Assembly: GCA_964035545.1 (NCBI GenBank)
Contig: OZ037771.1
Location: 13,024,980 to 13,088,979 of the forward strand
From: Bugula neritina
Taxonomy: Eukaryota; Bryozoa; Gymnolaemata; Cheilostomatida; Bugulidae
Direction: 5' to 3'
DNA length: 64,000 nt
The translations under genes and the position numbers were made by a program. The notes below the pieces were generated by a model that saw only the letters and a program-made list of their open reading frames with translations, made no database searches and was not told the DNA's origin. The stretch's first letter is position 1; each line of letters starts with the position of its first letter. Shown piece by piece: positions 1-11,521 of this stretch.

Positions 1-151
1 ATCTGATTAAAATCTTTGTAAAAATATTCCAACATGGTACTTACATACAATATACTTACATACACATGTACTTACATACACATGTACATACATACACATA
101 CAATATACTTGTATACATACATACTTACCATACATACAATAACATACTTAC

Positions 152-3100
152 TGAAGCTAAAAATAGAGATTTTGATTTACGGATTTGATTGGCCATTTCT
201 TCTGGCATTGGCTCCCCAGTTTCATAATGAAAAGTAAATTGTCTGAGGACCTACAAGGGGAAGAAAACTCCATCAATATACTTTCTAACCATTCACAATA
301 TCAATTAACTCTTTACACTTAGCCTGTATAAGCTTATAGCACAGTTAGTTGAGTAACCTTGACATATATTCAGTTAGAGAGTGCGAGTGAGAGTCACTAA
401 CCCTGTAGTCGGAGGCGAAATATTCCATCAGGTTGGAGGGAACTTCAGCAAAGTCCGTGGAGCACCTGGTGCCAGTGACATGCTGGTAGCGGGTTCTTCC
501 TGTCATGTAGAATACAGAATAGTGTGAACAGAGCACCTTAAAGCACATGCTAGACACTTGACAGCGGATGTATGGCAGGCTGAAAGCTTCTTACACATTT
601 AGTTGAAGTAGATGAAGCGCAGTAGACTTTGTCTGGTGCTCAGGCATTATTAGACCTTGCGAATAGTAACTGAACAACATAGTATACGAACTCGTGATAA
701 ACTATCATAGAATGCATGGCGTGTCTAAACTCGCTATAAACTAACCTATCATAAAATGCATGGCATGTCCAAACTTGCTATAAACTAACCTATCATAGAA
801 TGCATGGCGTGTCCAAACTCGTGAAACAGGTTCTCGAGTTGCTGTGGAGTGAGAAGTGTTGGCAGAGAACTGCTTGGGGCAGCAAAGTTCATCATCAGCA
901 CGACCTTTGGTATCTGACAGCATAAATAGTAGACATGAAGTTTTCAGTAAGAAATGCATGGATAAAGAAATGATTGTGAAATTTAATTTGTAAGATAAAG
1001 CAGCTCGTTTCTAAAACATCGATAATTTAACTCCTTGTTAAAAACACTAATATTTTTTGTTAAACATTGATTGATATTTGAAAGCGTGGGCAATGAATTT
1101 ATTTAAACCAAATAAAAATATATCTATACAAAATACGTAAATAAACTAAACATTATTTATATACAACCTGATAGATAAAGAAACAGCTAATAATGAAACT
1201 GACCGACACAAGCAAATAAAAATAATAAATTGATGGAAAAATTTTGTAAACAAATTGCATTGTAACTCAAAACCCATCAAAATAACTTTAGCAAAAATTT
1301 TACGCCTTTGACTAAAAAACAAGCTTTCTGTTTCATTTAATATGGAAACTTAATTAGGGTTTAATTTTCACTGAAATTTTACACCTTGAAAGAAAAGACA
1401 ACTCACAATAACTATTGCTAAAACTCATATGGGAGTTGCCTGCCTCACCTGATAAGTTCCGTCACTTTTCAGTCGTCCCCCCTGTATTGTGAAGTGACAA
1501 TCCTGAAGAGGCTTTCCCCGACGCTCATAGAGATCGCAGTAAATATACCCTATGACCTCATTTCCTTCTAGCCATCGCACCTGTCAGAAATCGGATAACT
1601 AGGGGAACATTTAACTTGACATTTCATCAAGACTATTCTTTAGACATAACATTATTAACAAATGTACAAATTTGGAAATCACGTTCGACATCCCACCTTT
1701 GCCATACTCTAGAGATATATATTTTATACTCTCTCATATTTGTCTAAAGGATTAATACCTGATGGTGAGGCTAAGGACTTATTCATATGTGATACGGAGA
1801 AATTATAATTAGATGCTCTTCCTAACGTCACCAATGGGTTTGAGCCGATGACTTATTTCTTACTAAGTCAGCATTCTAACCATTAAACCATAGTTGATCT
1901 ATTCTTATACAATAACTACGTTTAGTAGATAAAATAGGTTGATTAGGGTATAATGAGATTGTCTTTCAGAGCAGAAAAATCTAATACACACCAATAGACT
2001 TTACAAAATTTAGGAGTTTGCAAGGGGAAACCATCTCAACAGTGACTAAATCCAGTACACAAGATAAGATCATGCCTGGATTCATCAAATATTTAAAACA
2101 GATGTAAACAATATTGTAACAAGCTGAGAAAAATGTTACCAAACGAACCTCTATTTTATAGACAGAGTCGTGCCAGCACTCCGAGGGTCCAGGGACGACG
2201 TTATGTAGAGTTATACCAAACAGTCTTTCAGTGAGTAACTTCAGCCCATCTAGACATGCACCTAGAGAGAGGTATTTACAGACTTCTGCCAGACTGGTAG
2301 TCACACTAAAACAGTAGTATACATAGTAGTAGTAGCAGTAGTATACATAGTAGTAGTAACAGTATACATAGTAGTAGTAGTAGCAGTAGTATACATAGTA
2401 GTAGTAACAGTATACATAGTAGTAGTAGTAGTAGTAGTATACATAGTAGTAGTAACAGTATACATAGTAGTATACATAGTAGTAGTAACAGTAGTATACA
2501 TAGTAGTAGTAGCAGTATTATACATAGTAGTAGTAGTATACAAATAGAAGAGAAGATAAACTACAAGCACCTGTTACGACGCATCACTGAGGAGAAATAA
2601 GTGACATCCCACGGCTGCAGAGCACGTCCGGGAGACTGCGCCTGCTTCAGTGCCGCCATTTTACTAAAATCTGCATGAGTCATGGGAAGGAGTTGCTGAG
2701 ACAGCAGACGTAAGAACTTATTGGCATTGTCTGGGCTTTTAGTCATAGTGTTCTGTAGAGCCCTTTCTAGAAAGATAAGATGCTGAGTTGATCTTAATAT
2801 GTAGACAGAATATCAATTTAATGAGCTTAACAATAAAAGTAATAATCCTTGAACTTTTGAAGGTACTTTCTTCAGCAAATCAAAAGTAATATAACAACAG
2901 ATATTTCTCACCTTTCTCTGCCATGTCCTGATTGGGTGACGGAATATAACAGTTATGTTGCGATGTAAATCCAATAACAAAACTAATTCACCCATCATCA
3001 GCATAAATCAATATACTATAAAGCTACATGCACGGTTGTGAAATTTAGAAACTGCAACCCTGCAAATAACACAGCTAAAGATACTGCGGTAGACTAACCA

Positions 3101-6100
3101 GAGAAACTGTTGAAGCCCACGAGTTTGGACAGCTCATCTCTGGCGGCTAGCAGCTGGTCTAGAGTCTGACTCTGTAACTGGGTGGGATAGAGGAAGGCTC
3201 TGTAGTACGCCTCTCTCTCGTTCTCATCCTGGTGTTCACCTTGTGTACTGTAGACAGTCACCTCCCCGGATTTGCCCATTCTATACACCGAGAATCATGT
3301 ATCATATAAACTCACGCAAGTTTATAATGGATGGAAAGTTTTTCTTTTGTTAAATGTGGGCTAAGGACTTATTTATATGTGGCACAGGAGCAATTATGAC
3401 TGGATGCTCTTCCTAACATTGCAAATGGCCTTTACTGGGGTTCGAAACCATGACCTCGTGTTTACTAAGCCAAACGCTCTAACCTCTAGACCACGGCTGC
3501 TCAAGGAATAATATACTATATGGTTAGCAGTTTTTCACTCTGCTATACATGCATATGGTCCTGTGTTGGTATGTGAACATACTTAAAAGAATGCTACTGT
3601 AATAATAGACAACTCCTGATAATAATGACACTTCGAATATTTTTATAAAAATATTTGTGATCACATTGTTGCTGGCTGCAAACTGAATACTATTAGCAAT
3701 TATCCATCAACCATTGAAAACAGACCTTACCAACACATTTTCACAGATGAGAAATTTCATCTCGTAGAGTAAATAAATCTAATACCTAGCATGACTGTAA
3801 ACAATACTCTATTAAACACATATTCATCTAACAAGCTTTAATTGTAATTTGCTGTTTGCATAAAATGATTGACTTTTATAATAATTTTAGGAACTACACA
3901 GAGCTTCCTGTTAGCATGAAGTGGTGCTACATGACAAGCTGAGCTCAACTCAGCTACTATGTAAATGGAGCTAAGGCTAAATCCTTAAACTTCAGCTATG
4001 TTAGAGTTTGATTGAAATAACCACCAATTGGAAGAACAACTTTGCCAGAATTCACTTATAAAACAGAGCCAAAACTATAGCTTCCACATAAGTATAAGTA
4101 ATATGATAGTACATTACAACACAGTCCTAGTATTACATGGGCACAGTGTACACAGACATAGTATTACATGGGCACAGTGTACACAGACATAGTATTACAT
4201 GGGCACAGTGTACACAGACATAGTATTACATGGGCACAGTGTACACAGACATAGTATTACATGGGTACAGTGTACACAGACATAGTATTACATGGGCACA
4301 GTGTACACAGACATAGTATTACATGGGCACAGTGTACACAGTCTTAGTATCACATGGGCACAGTGTACACAGACATAGTATTACATGGGCACAGTGTACA
4401 CAGACATAGTATTACACGGGCACAGTGTACACAGACATAGTATTACATGGGCACAGTGTACACAGTCCTAGTATTGCATGGGCACAGTGTACACAGACAT
4501 AGTATTACATGGGCACAGTGTACACAGACATAGTATTACATGGGCACAGTGTACACAGACTCGATGTTGAAGTACCACACTGCTGCTTACACATGTTGCA
4601 GATGGGAGGGCAGCGACTTCACAGGAACTCTGGAGGGTTCGTGTGTCTTCTGGAAAAATGAGCTCTCCAGGTACATGATACGCTCACTGATCTCCACAAA
4701 CTTTCGTCTCTACAAGTAAATTGCGAGTTCTGCTAGATATCATTGATTAAAGCAGCACATTTATTCCTAGGAAGAATGTAATCCAAGTATTGTGTAGTAA
4801 TCATTATATAATATATTGTGTAATTATACAATGTATTATATAAATGTGTTATATTATATAGTTATATTATACAATCTATTATAAAATACGCTGTCATATA
4901 TTATATCACACTATAGTATAGCATATATTTGAGTTATATAATATAATGATATACACTACCGTATAGTACATAATATATACTATAATATGATATACCCTAC
5001 TGTATAGTATATAATATATACTATATTATGATATACCCTACTGTATAGTATATAATATATACTATATTGTTATGATATACGCTACTGTATAGTACATAAT
5101 ATATACTATATTATGATATACGCTACTGTATAGTATATAATATAGTTATGTTATGACATAGGCTACCGTATGCTCATCCAAATGAATGCCGCATTGCTCA
5201 AAGTCATCAAGGAGAAGTTGGGCAACTCTCCGATCTGTTTCATCATACGGCTGGTCACTCAGCTTGTCCCCGTCATTCACCACCGCGTGGAGAGATTTGT
5301 ATAACTCGACGTTCGTATTCATTCTACAAACCACACGTATAACAGACTATCACAGCTTTTGAGGAAGTCTGTAGACCTTAGCTAAAATAAATATACAGAT
5401 ATAAAACATTGGAAAATCACAACATTTCACTAATTTAGCCAAGAGTAAAATTAATGTGGTAAAATCTAGGAGTTGTGTACTCTTGACAGGGACAATGGTG
5501 TATAAGTCAGCTATTATTAATTTAACGTAGCTATATAGTAGACATATGGTATTATATAAATCTATATACTAGACATATAGTAGCATATAAATCTATATAC
5601 TAGACATATGGTAGTATATCAAGCTATATATACTAAACATATGGTAGTATATAAAGCTATATACTAGACATATGATAGTTTATCAAGCTATATATACTAG
5701 ACATATGATAGTATATAAAGCTATATATACTAGACATATGATAGTATATCTAGCTACATATCCTAGACATATGATAGTATAACATGTATACAGGAGTTAC
5801 GCACTGCTGAACTATGCTGCTGACAGACATACAAGCGTCTTCTGCTGCCGTCCTGTACTGCGAATCGGGATGACCGATCCTGACAAAGTCAGCCATGTCT
5901 GCTACTCTACAGAGCTCATCTGACAGCTCATCAAACACCTGAATACACGTGTCACAATGTACTCGCAGGTGTACATTCATCTTGACATGCAACATTTACA
6001 TTTCAATATGTACCTGAAATTGTCAATTTATACAGAGTTGAGGAAAGTTTAAATGATTCCATAAAAGAGCTATTTTTAGTTTTATTTTTTACAGACTTGG

Positions 6101-6558
6101 GATAAAAACCTTCAAATCATTCAAAAAATTGCTTCATAAGTATAGTTAATGAATTAGCAGCTTATATTTAGACCAGACTTAATTCAAACCTGCACAAGTT
6201 TTCTTGTCCTCGACGGACTTGTAGCTTCGTCGACCAGCCTTTGTGCATTTCTAGTCACATCTTTCTTCAGTGTTGAAAACCCATTGTGACTCTGCAGCTC
6301 ATGAATTTCAAATAAGCCCTTCAAAAGCAGTGGGCAATAAAAACTTTATGTCTAATAATTCAGCCTTTACTTACAGATCAAATGTTGATATCAATTCACA
6401 ATACATACTTGACTTTCTCTGTGCTTTTTAAAATCCTTCAGAGAAAATGCGGCTTGAGTGGGCACCTTATTAAACTCTGATGCAAATGTTGAAACAGATC
6501 TGACTCTTCTTACGAGATACTTTTGAATAACAATAGAGTGTTTGCGTAATAAATTCAT
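152..6558 (-). CDS. MIPEP: mitochondrial intermediate peptidase (partial, 3' end outside window)
   Basis: Family role: zinc oligopeptidase of family M3 in the mitochondrial matrix, which removes an octapeptide from precursors already cut by the processing peptidase. Exons, 5' to 3': 6558-6409, 6318-6190, 5938-5805, 5323-5167, 4709-4591, 3280-3099, 2766-2571, 2305-2149, 1580-1449, 913-790, 499-402, 250-152. All phases join without a frame break and give 559 residues, so the last 150 or so lie off the left edge. The start at 6558 opens a basic, hydroxylated leader (RRVRSVSTF) as expected for import. The zinc site HEFGH falls at residues 483-487 and the third ligand, in TDFAEVPS, at Glu512. The neighbouring [13 protein letters not shown] and [10 protein letters not shown] are typical of the family. 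Introns carry several minisatellites and two SINEs. The next gene, DIABLO-like, is divergent. Family assignment is near certain; individual splice sites are inferred. Confidence 0.95.
692..833. repeat. 44-bp tandem triplication of the exon 10 end and donor of MIPEP
   Basis: Three copies of a 44-bp unit; the shared ATGCA core sits at 712, 756 and 800. The copy nearest the gene body is the real end of exon 10, coding for the second half of the HEFGH active site, followed by its GTTAGT donor. The other two, lower in coordinate, are intronic near-copies. The middle one still keeps the exon-like sequence and a GTTAGT donor; in the outermost the donor is damaged. Because 44 is not a multiple of three, use of a downstream donor would shift the frame. 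Confidence 0.9.
1762..1893 (-). mobile_element. tRNA-derived SINE, decayed copy 1
   Basis: Shares with the copies at 3310, 9545, 29390, 32055 and 42685 the block around GGAAGAGCATCCAGTCATAA (reverse complement here, altered) and the segment preceding it. The copy lies in a MIPEP intron and has lost part of the tRNA-like head. Confidence 0.75.
2306..2570. repeat. MIPEP intron made almost wholly of TAG/TAC trinucleotide repeats
   Basis: The whole 265-nt intron between MIPEP exons 7 and 8 is a compound array of blocks such as ATACATAGTAGTAGTAACAGT. It begins about four bases from the acceptor and runs to within about 25 bases of the donor. Very little unique sequence remains for a branch point or polypyrimidine tract. 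Confidence 0.9.
3310..3502 (-). mobile_element. tRNA-derived SINE, copy 2 (near full length)
   Basis: On the minus strand the element begins GAGCAGCCGTGGTCTAGAGG (degenerate A box), then carries a B-box-like CATGGTTTCGAACC. The central GTTAGGAAGAGCATCCAGTC domain and the tail ending CTTGCGTGAGT follow. It lies in the MIPEP intron upstream of exon 6. The central domain resembles the Meta-domain I remember from MetaSINEs; that identity is from memory. Confidence 0.85.
4128..4561. repeat. 30-31 bp minisatellite, about 14 copies
   Basis: Unit ACATGGGCACAGTGTACACAG plus ACATAGTATT. Copies are nearly identical, with rare single-base variants (for example at 4265 and 4415). The array ends about 30 bases from the donor of MIPEP exon 5 (4591). 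Confidence 0.95.
4900..5166. repeat. AT-rich tandem array abutting MIPEP exon 4 donor
   Basis: Roughly 40-60 bp units containing TATGATATACGCTACTGTATAG. On the gene strand the real junction (ATACG, then GTAGCCTATGTCATAAC) is itself recognisable as the first unit. Later units read ATACAGTAGCGTATATCATAA, so the array appears to have grown from the splice donor. Confidence 0.8.
5535..5790. repeat. 28-31 bp AT-rich minisatellite near MIPEP exon 3 donor
   Basis: Units contain CTAGACATATGATAGTATAT with AT-rich spacers; about eight copies. The array stops about 15-20 bases short of the end of exon 3 (5805). Confidence 0.85.
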
Positions 6559-8132
6559 GGCTTAGTGTAGAACTAGCTCTTGGCGAGACCTAGAATGTCG
6601 ATAACAGTTAAGGTGAATTATCAATAATTCATTCAATATAAATATGATTATTGATGATCATAATGATAATCATAATTATCATCAATGTCAAATGCAATAA
6701 CTTAATACATAATGAGTTGATAGGTACTAGTAGTACTAGTAGTACTAGTAGTACTAGTAGAGTAGTAGTACTAGTATTAGTATAACTATGACTATAACTA
6801 TAAGTATAACTATTAGTATTAACTTATATAAGTATTATTATAAAATTCAGAATCACTGAATGATAATCACTATGACTATCACTATCATCTATTAAGTCAT
6901 AAGATTAAGTGACTTATCAATATCAGAATGAGAATCAGAATGAGAATGAGAATGCCGAAGGCGAATGGAATGGTAAAGTTATAAACATACTGCTTATTGC
7001 ATTAAAACATTTCCAACTAATAACATCTCCACTAAAAATAACTTAGCAAACTATTCAAAGAAAAATTAAACTAATAAAGCTCTGGAAACTCAAACAGTAA
7101 ATTCATGTTATATAAATGCGTCGTCCACCACTAGGACCTGATTACAGAATTAGAAGGCTTGTGAGCGGAAGCGACAAAGAATAACGAATACTTGATGCGG
7201 TGCATTTTTCTCAATTTATAATTTGGATAGTATATAAAAAACCCATCGTTATTGGAAAGAAAATTAGGTTGCGTGCTATACTAAACAAGCTCTTAGGCTA
7301 ATATATTTCATATGCACATGTGAGACTCTTTAATTCCGTTCGACTGACTTGAACTATAATTTTCATCTTGTTTTGCTATCTATGTGACTAATTTTAAACT
7401 CTTAAAACTAGGGTTTTGACGTATTGCAATAATTTTGCATTATGACATTTTAGTCTGTGTAATTTAAATAAGTAAAAACCAATAACTGAGAACAGAAGAA
7501 AAGTCAAAGCGTCGTTTCAGTTTGCTCCTTGAGTTTGACATTCTCATTCAAAGTCATTCTGGTTCACCTTTCACCTTTGGCTTCAGTCCTTCACTTTGGG
7601 CCTGTAGTTGTTCATAAATTTACCAGTTGGTTTGTGGTGATGCTTATCATTAAGCATAGGTGATAGTCATACGTATTTGTCTATTTTACTTGCTTTATAC
7701 TTGTATTTCAAGCTGTAGGAGAAATGGAATTATAGTTTATTAATTAATTGCTGTTGAGTAACACTAACAGAGTACAACTACAAGTATTGAATCAATTTCT
7801 TTTATTAAAATTATTATCAGAAAATTGACTCAAGTTTTGAATTACAGCTTTGTATCGCTATAATTATATACATAATTATAATAATTTTTATGCTTAATTG
7901 CATTTTTATTTTACTTTTAGGCAGCCAATAGATTTTACTCCTGAAGACTGCAGCAGTCTGGGCACACAATTGCTGTATTACAAGCTGGAGTACTTGTGCT
8001 CGAAGCTTTAGCTATCTCCAATAATTGCTGAGCTATGAGTATATATCTTTGGTAGCCATGGACTAGTTTTGTTGCTGTTAGTTTGTCAAGCTAAGTAGTC
8101 CGCATCTACTAGTACAGGATAGTCATATAAGT
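6559..8132. other. divergent intergenic region MIPEP / DIABLO-like
   Basis: This 1.57 kb separates two divergent starts and presumably holds both promoters. I see a palindromic TAGTACTAG microsatellite at about 6721-6775 and AT-rich low-complexity sequence. There are no convincing exons. A non-coding 5' exon of the plus-strand gene between about 7900 and 8130 is possible. Confidence 0.6.
6719..6776. repeat. TAGTACTAG microsatellite
   Basis: About six copies of the 9-base self-complementary motif TAGTACTAG, able to fold on itself. It lies upstream of both divergent genes. Confidence 0.9.
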
Positions 8133-10756
8133 ATGCTGAAGAGTTTCAAAGTGGTTTCAAATTTGTTCAGAGCTAGCCCGCGCTCTGCATGGCTAGCTGC
8201 TGGAGTGACTTCAATTACCGTGGCAGGTAGGTTAGTAAGTTAGGTAAGTTGAAATTTATATAGAACTTGTAACTGAAAGCCAAAACCTTCAGTAGAATTA
8301 TAGAATAGGTGTCTATACATGGCAAACATATTTAGTTACATATCATAGCTCATTAGTGTCATTATTTTGCAAACATTTTATTTATAGCTCATTTCTAGTT
8401 CGATTTTCAAGGGGCAGACAATTCCAAAAAAGAATTATGTAAATTTGTTTTGAGTTTTCAGGGCAAAGTTCTTGCAACTAAAAAAAAAAGAATTTTTCAC
8501 TAAAATAAAACATGTAGGTGAAGAAACATTAACTTTTTAATTTACAAGTAGGTTGAGTAAACATTTACAACCATTTGATTTTGTTTAAATTTCTGGTATC
8601 ATTCAATTTATAGATTTTTGCCTTGAAAAAGTTTTCAGCATCATTGCATTAATGTGGTAATTTAGTTATTTTGAATTTTATATTTCCTGTAACTTCAAAT
8701 CCTTGTTTGTTAAGACAGAAGACAATTCCCAATATGTGTTGGTGATCATAGGAACATTGGCTCAGCACTGTTAGTCTAAAAACCATCTGCTTCTTTTACT
8801 GCAATCTAGTTCTAGAGGTTGCTTTAAGGATATTGTTTTCAAGAACACAGGCTGTGTATAGCTAGACTAGAAGAAAATACACATTTGAGTTTTATTTATA
8901 GGATTATGTTCCTCAATGAAGCCAGCTAATAGGTTCACTGTGTCAGCTGCTCAACCAATCAACTTGCTGGACTTAGATTCTCTCAGGGTTAGTTATTACC
9001 TCAACTCTTATTGGGTATATAGATAGATTTAAAGCAGACAGTTGCAGACTCCTGCCATTCTGTTTTATTCAGCTTTCTTGTTAGAAAATCATTAGGGGCA
9101 GCACTGGTGTGGTGGTCACTGAGTGCTTTGGTTTGGGTGTGTATACAAATACTGTACTCAGTCACCTCTAACTCGGTGCTGCTTCTAACGTAACTCTTTT
9201 TTGTTAGGATTGTGGAATACAACTGCTACAACTCACAGCACATTTTGATTATGCAATGTTATTTGTTTGGCAAATAAGGAGCTGCCTATTGCTGAAACAA
9301 GACATCAGTTGTAGTTTATTAGAGTTATCTTCTATTTTTAGAAAAAAGTGTCGGAAAACCAAGAGCTTACCTGGGGAAAAGTCTCAAATAGAGCTGCGTT
9401 GGAGTTGTCTAACTTCACCTGCAATTTTGTAGATGTGACTTTTAATAGATGGATGGAGTGTGAAGACTTATATCACAAGGTTTCTGTGTCATTAGTTTCT
9501 ATAGATGTGTGTAATTGTTCTCATTCATTAAAAGAAATACTCCAACGCAAGTTTATACTCGCTATCCCTGTGAGACCCCACCCCCTGATGAAAAGGGTTT
9601 TTGTTAATCGGGCTAAGAACTTATTCAGATGAGACACAGGAGCAATTATGACTGGATGCTCTTCCTAACATCACCAATGGCCTTAACTGGGGATCAAACC
9701 CATGACTTCGTGTTTATTAAACCCAATGCTCTAAAGTCTAACCCCCTAGACCACAGCTGCTCCCTATTCATTAAATAAAATTGCTAATGGTAAAATAATT
9801 TCATGTTGATAAATTCAATACAGCTATAAACTTTTTGCTGGCTTCATTCATTGAGGTCTAGTGTCGAAATATCTTCAAAGCCTAAAATAATAAACCAAAA
9901 TGTAATTTTTGGCCAAAGTCTTTGCATATATTTTACTCCCTGTCAATATGATCTCTTCAACCAATGTACTTGCAGTACCTGGAGATTCTTCTCGACATCA
10001 TGGAAGAGTTCACCAAGGTCATAGGTACCCCTGCTGCCGATGATTTGTGGTCATCGCTGATGTTTGTGAAGGGGTACTTGGCTGAGGTAAAGGAAGAGCG
10101 TCAGCACATCCAGCTGCTCTGGAACAACTGCCGGGATATTGCTTGCTCTGTCGGTCAGGCAGCCTACTCTACAGGTAGTTGGTACAAGTAGGAGTATATA
10201 GTTCTAGTGTAGGACACCCTCGGCATGTTTACGGTGTAGTGTTTTAAATGTTTGCAGCATGCAATAGAGTTGTTTGTTATTACTGCATGTATCAGATGAT
10301 TGACAACTGTATGATGTCATGTTCTGTATATATATAAGATGTAGATTTACAAATTATAGATCATTTTTAGCCCTCAACCAAGTGCAGTCTCCTCAGCATA
10401 AACGTAACACCTGCAGCTAACACAACATAAAATACGTCAGCATTATACAGTATGCATTAGTACCAGTAGTCAAAGTATGTATAAAATAATGGGGTGCTCC
10501 TGTCACCCCTAAAGCCTTGACCACTGGCATTACTTGTAACCACTCTGTGCTTGAGTTGACGCATTTGATGGTCTAGTTTAACATTTCAGCTGCCGACTCG
10601 AGTGGTTACAGACTGGGACAGCTCATGGCCGCTGCCGAAGCAAATATTTCAAGGATGAGCTCAAAGACTCGATCTCTGGAGCTGAGGCTGTCTGAGGCGG
10701 AGGTTGAAGAGATTAGAAAAAGTTCTAAGCATCAGAAAGATGCGGAGAAAAAGTAA
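8133..10756 (+). CDS. DIABLO: Smac/DIABLO-like mitochondrial IAP antagonist
   Basis: Family role: a mitochondrial intermembrane protein released in apoptosis whose new N-terminus (AVPI in human) binds BIR domains of IAPs. Exons: 8133-8226, 8902-8987, 9342-9479, 9976-10174, 10590-10756; 227 residues against 239 in human. The leader MLKSFKVVSNLFRASPRSAW is basic and is followed by a short hydrophobic stretch (LAAGVTSITVAG). The best IAP-binding motif is AQPI at residues 48-51, close to where human Smac is cut. Exons 3-5 give the long helical bundle, with matches to human around EEFTKVI, QAAYSTG and the terminal EVEEIRKSSKHQKDAEKK. An AATAAA lies at 11111, 355 bases past the stop. A SINE sits in intron 3. 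Assignment rests on the C-terminal half; the N-terminal motif is inference. Confidence 0.85.
9094..9198. mobile_element. possible foldback/tRNA-like repeat fragment
   Basis: Starts GCAGCACTGGTGTGGTGGTC and ends with an imperfect reverse complement of it (arms about 25 bases, ending GGTGCTGC). The first arm and the adjoining GTCACTGAGTGC are also found, in reverse, near 53880-53930. It is probably a remnant of a second tRNA-derived SINE family. It lies in intron 2 of the DIABLO-like gene. Confidence 0.5.
9545..9763 (-). mobile_element. tRNA-derived SINE, copy 3 (full length)
   Basis: Same family as 3310-3502, with head, central GGAAGAGCATCCAGTCATAA domain and tail all present, in reverse orientation. 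It is inserted in intron 3 of the DIABLO-like gene, antisense to it, 66 bases after exon 3. Confidence 0.9.
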
Positions 10757-10897
10757 AGCTTGTAAATATAGGCTTGATATAGGCAGGAGATTATGAGTAG
10801 GTGACTCCCAACTGAACAAGACCAACAAGTTTAGGAAAAGTTATCAATTTTCTTGTATCGAAAGACTACCATTGTCTGTGTTGATTATAACTAGCAG

Positions 10898-11048
10898 TTT
10901 GAATTACTGTAACGAATGGTTCTATAAGCAGCTCCGAGTTGGGGGTGAATGAGTGCAGTTAACCCCTAACTGTAAACTCGAGAACCCCAAATTACATTCG
11001 CCCGCAACTCCAGCTGCTTATAGAACCATTCCATTGTAACGATTCAAG
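10898..11048. mobile_element. MITE-like foldback element
   Basis: An imperfect palindrome of about 150 bp. The left arm (10898-10951) contains AATGGTTCTATAAGCAGCTC and the right arm (10993-11048) its near-exact reverse complement. The loop holds a smaller palindrome, CAGTTA-acccc-TAACTG. Non-coding; it would form a strong hairpin in RNA or DNA. No clear target-site duplication was found. Confidence 0.8.
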
Positions 11049-11110
11049 CCATGGCCTGTGTGCAATAATTATCTTATATTTTCTGTACATAAAATTTCAA
11101 CAGTATCCAC

Positions 11111-11116
11111 AATAAA
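11111..11116 (+). terminator. candidate poly(A) signal of the DIABLO-like gene
   Basis: AATAAA 355 bases past the stop at 10756. It is the first perfect match I noticed on this strand. Confidence 0.5.
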
Positions 11117-11521
11117 AAAATCATAAATTCTCAATAATTTTTACTAAATGTTCATAAAGTTTTTTAAATATAATTATATTGAATATTTTGGTGAAACTAT
11201 ACAAAAAGAACATAGCTTCTCATAGTGAAGTATTGAACGACGGTTAGAGTCGTGTAATCTTTATATAAACTTTGGTGGCAAATAGGATCAGTTATATACA
11301 ATAAAAACGGTATTGAGTCAGCTCTACATAAAAATCTACAGCTTAGTGTACCTACAATAGCTAGCTGTTTAGGAGTAAATCTTTGCATTGTCAGTGACTG
11401 TTAGTTCAAAACTAGTGACTGGTAGTTGACTACTAGTGACTGCTAGTCGACTACTAACGACTGATGCAATGAAATCTGATTAAGTTGCTGACCGTCACAT
11501 GACCAGAAGACGTCAGCTGAA

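Larger units (their letters stand above)
10757..11521. other. convergent intergenic region DIABLO-like / PLPP
   Basis: Holds the 3' UTR of the plus-strand gene with an AATAAA at 11111-11116, a foldback element at 10898-11048, and short direct repeats of CTAGTGACTG at about 11410-11465. No coding sequence seen. Confidence 0.7.

Noticed and set aside
9001-9222. Minus-strand coding exon
   Set aside because: Overlaps a foldback repeat fragment and an intron of the Smac-like gene; no homology seen.
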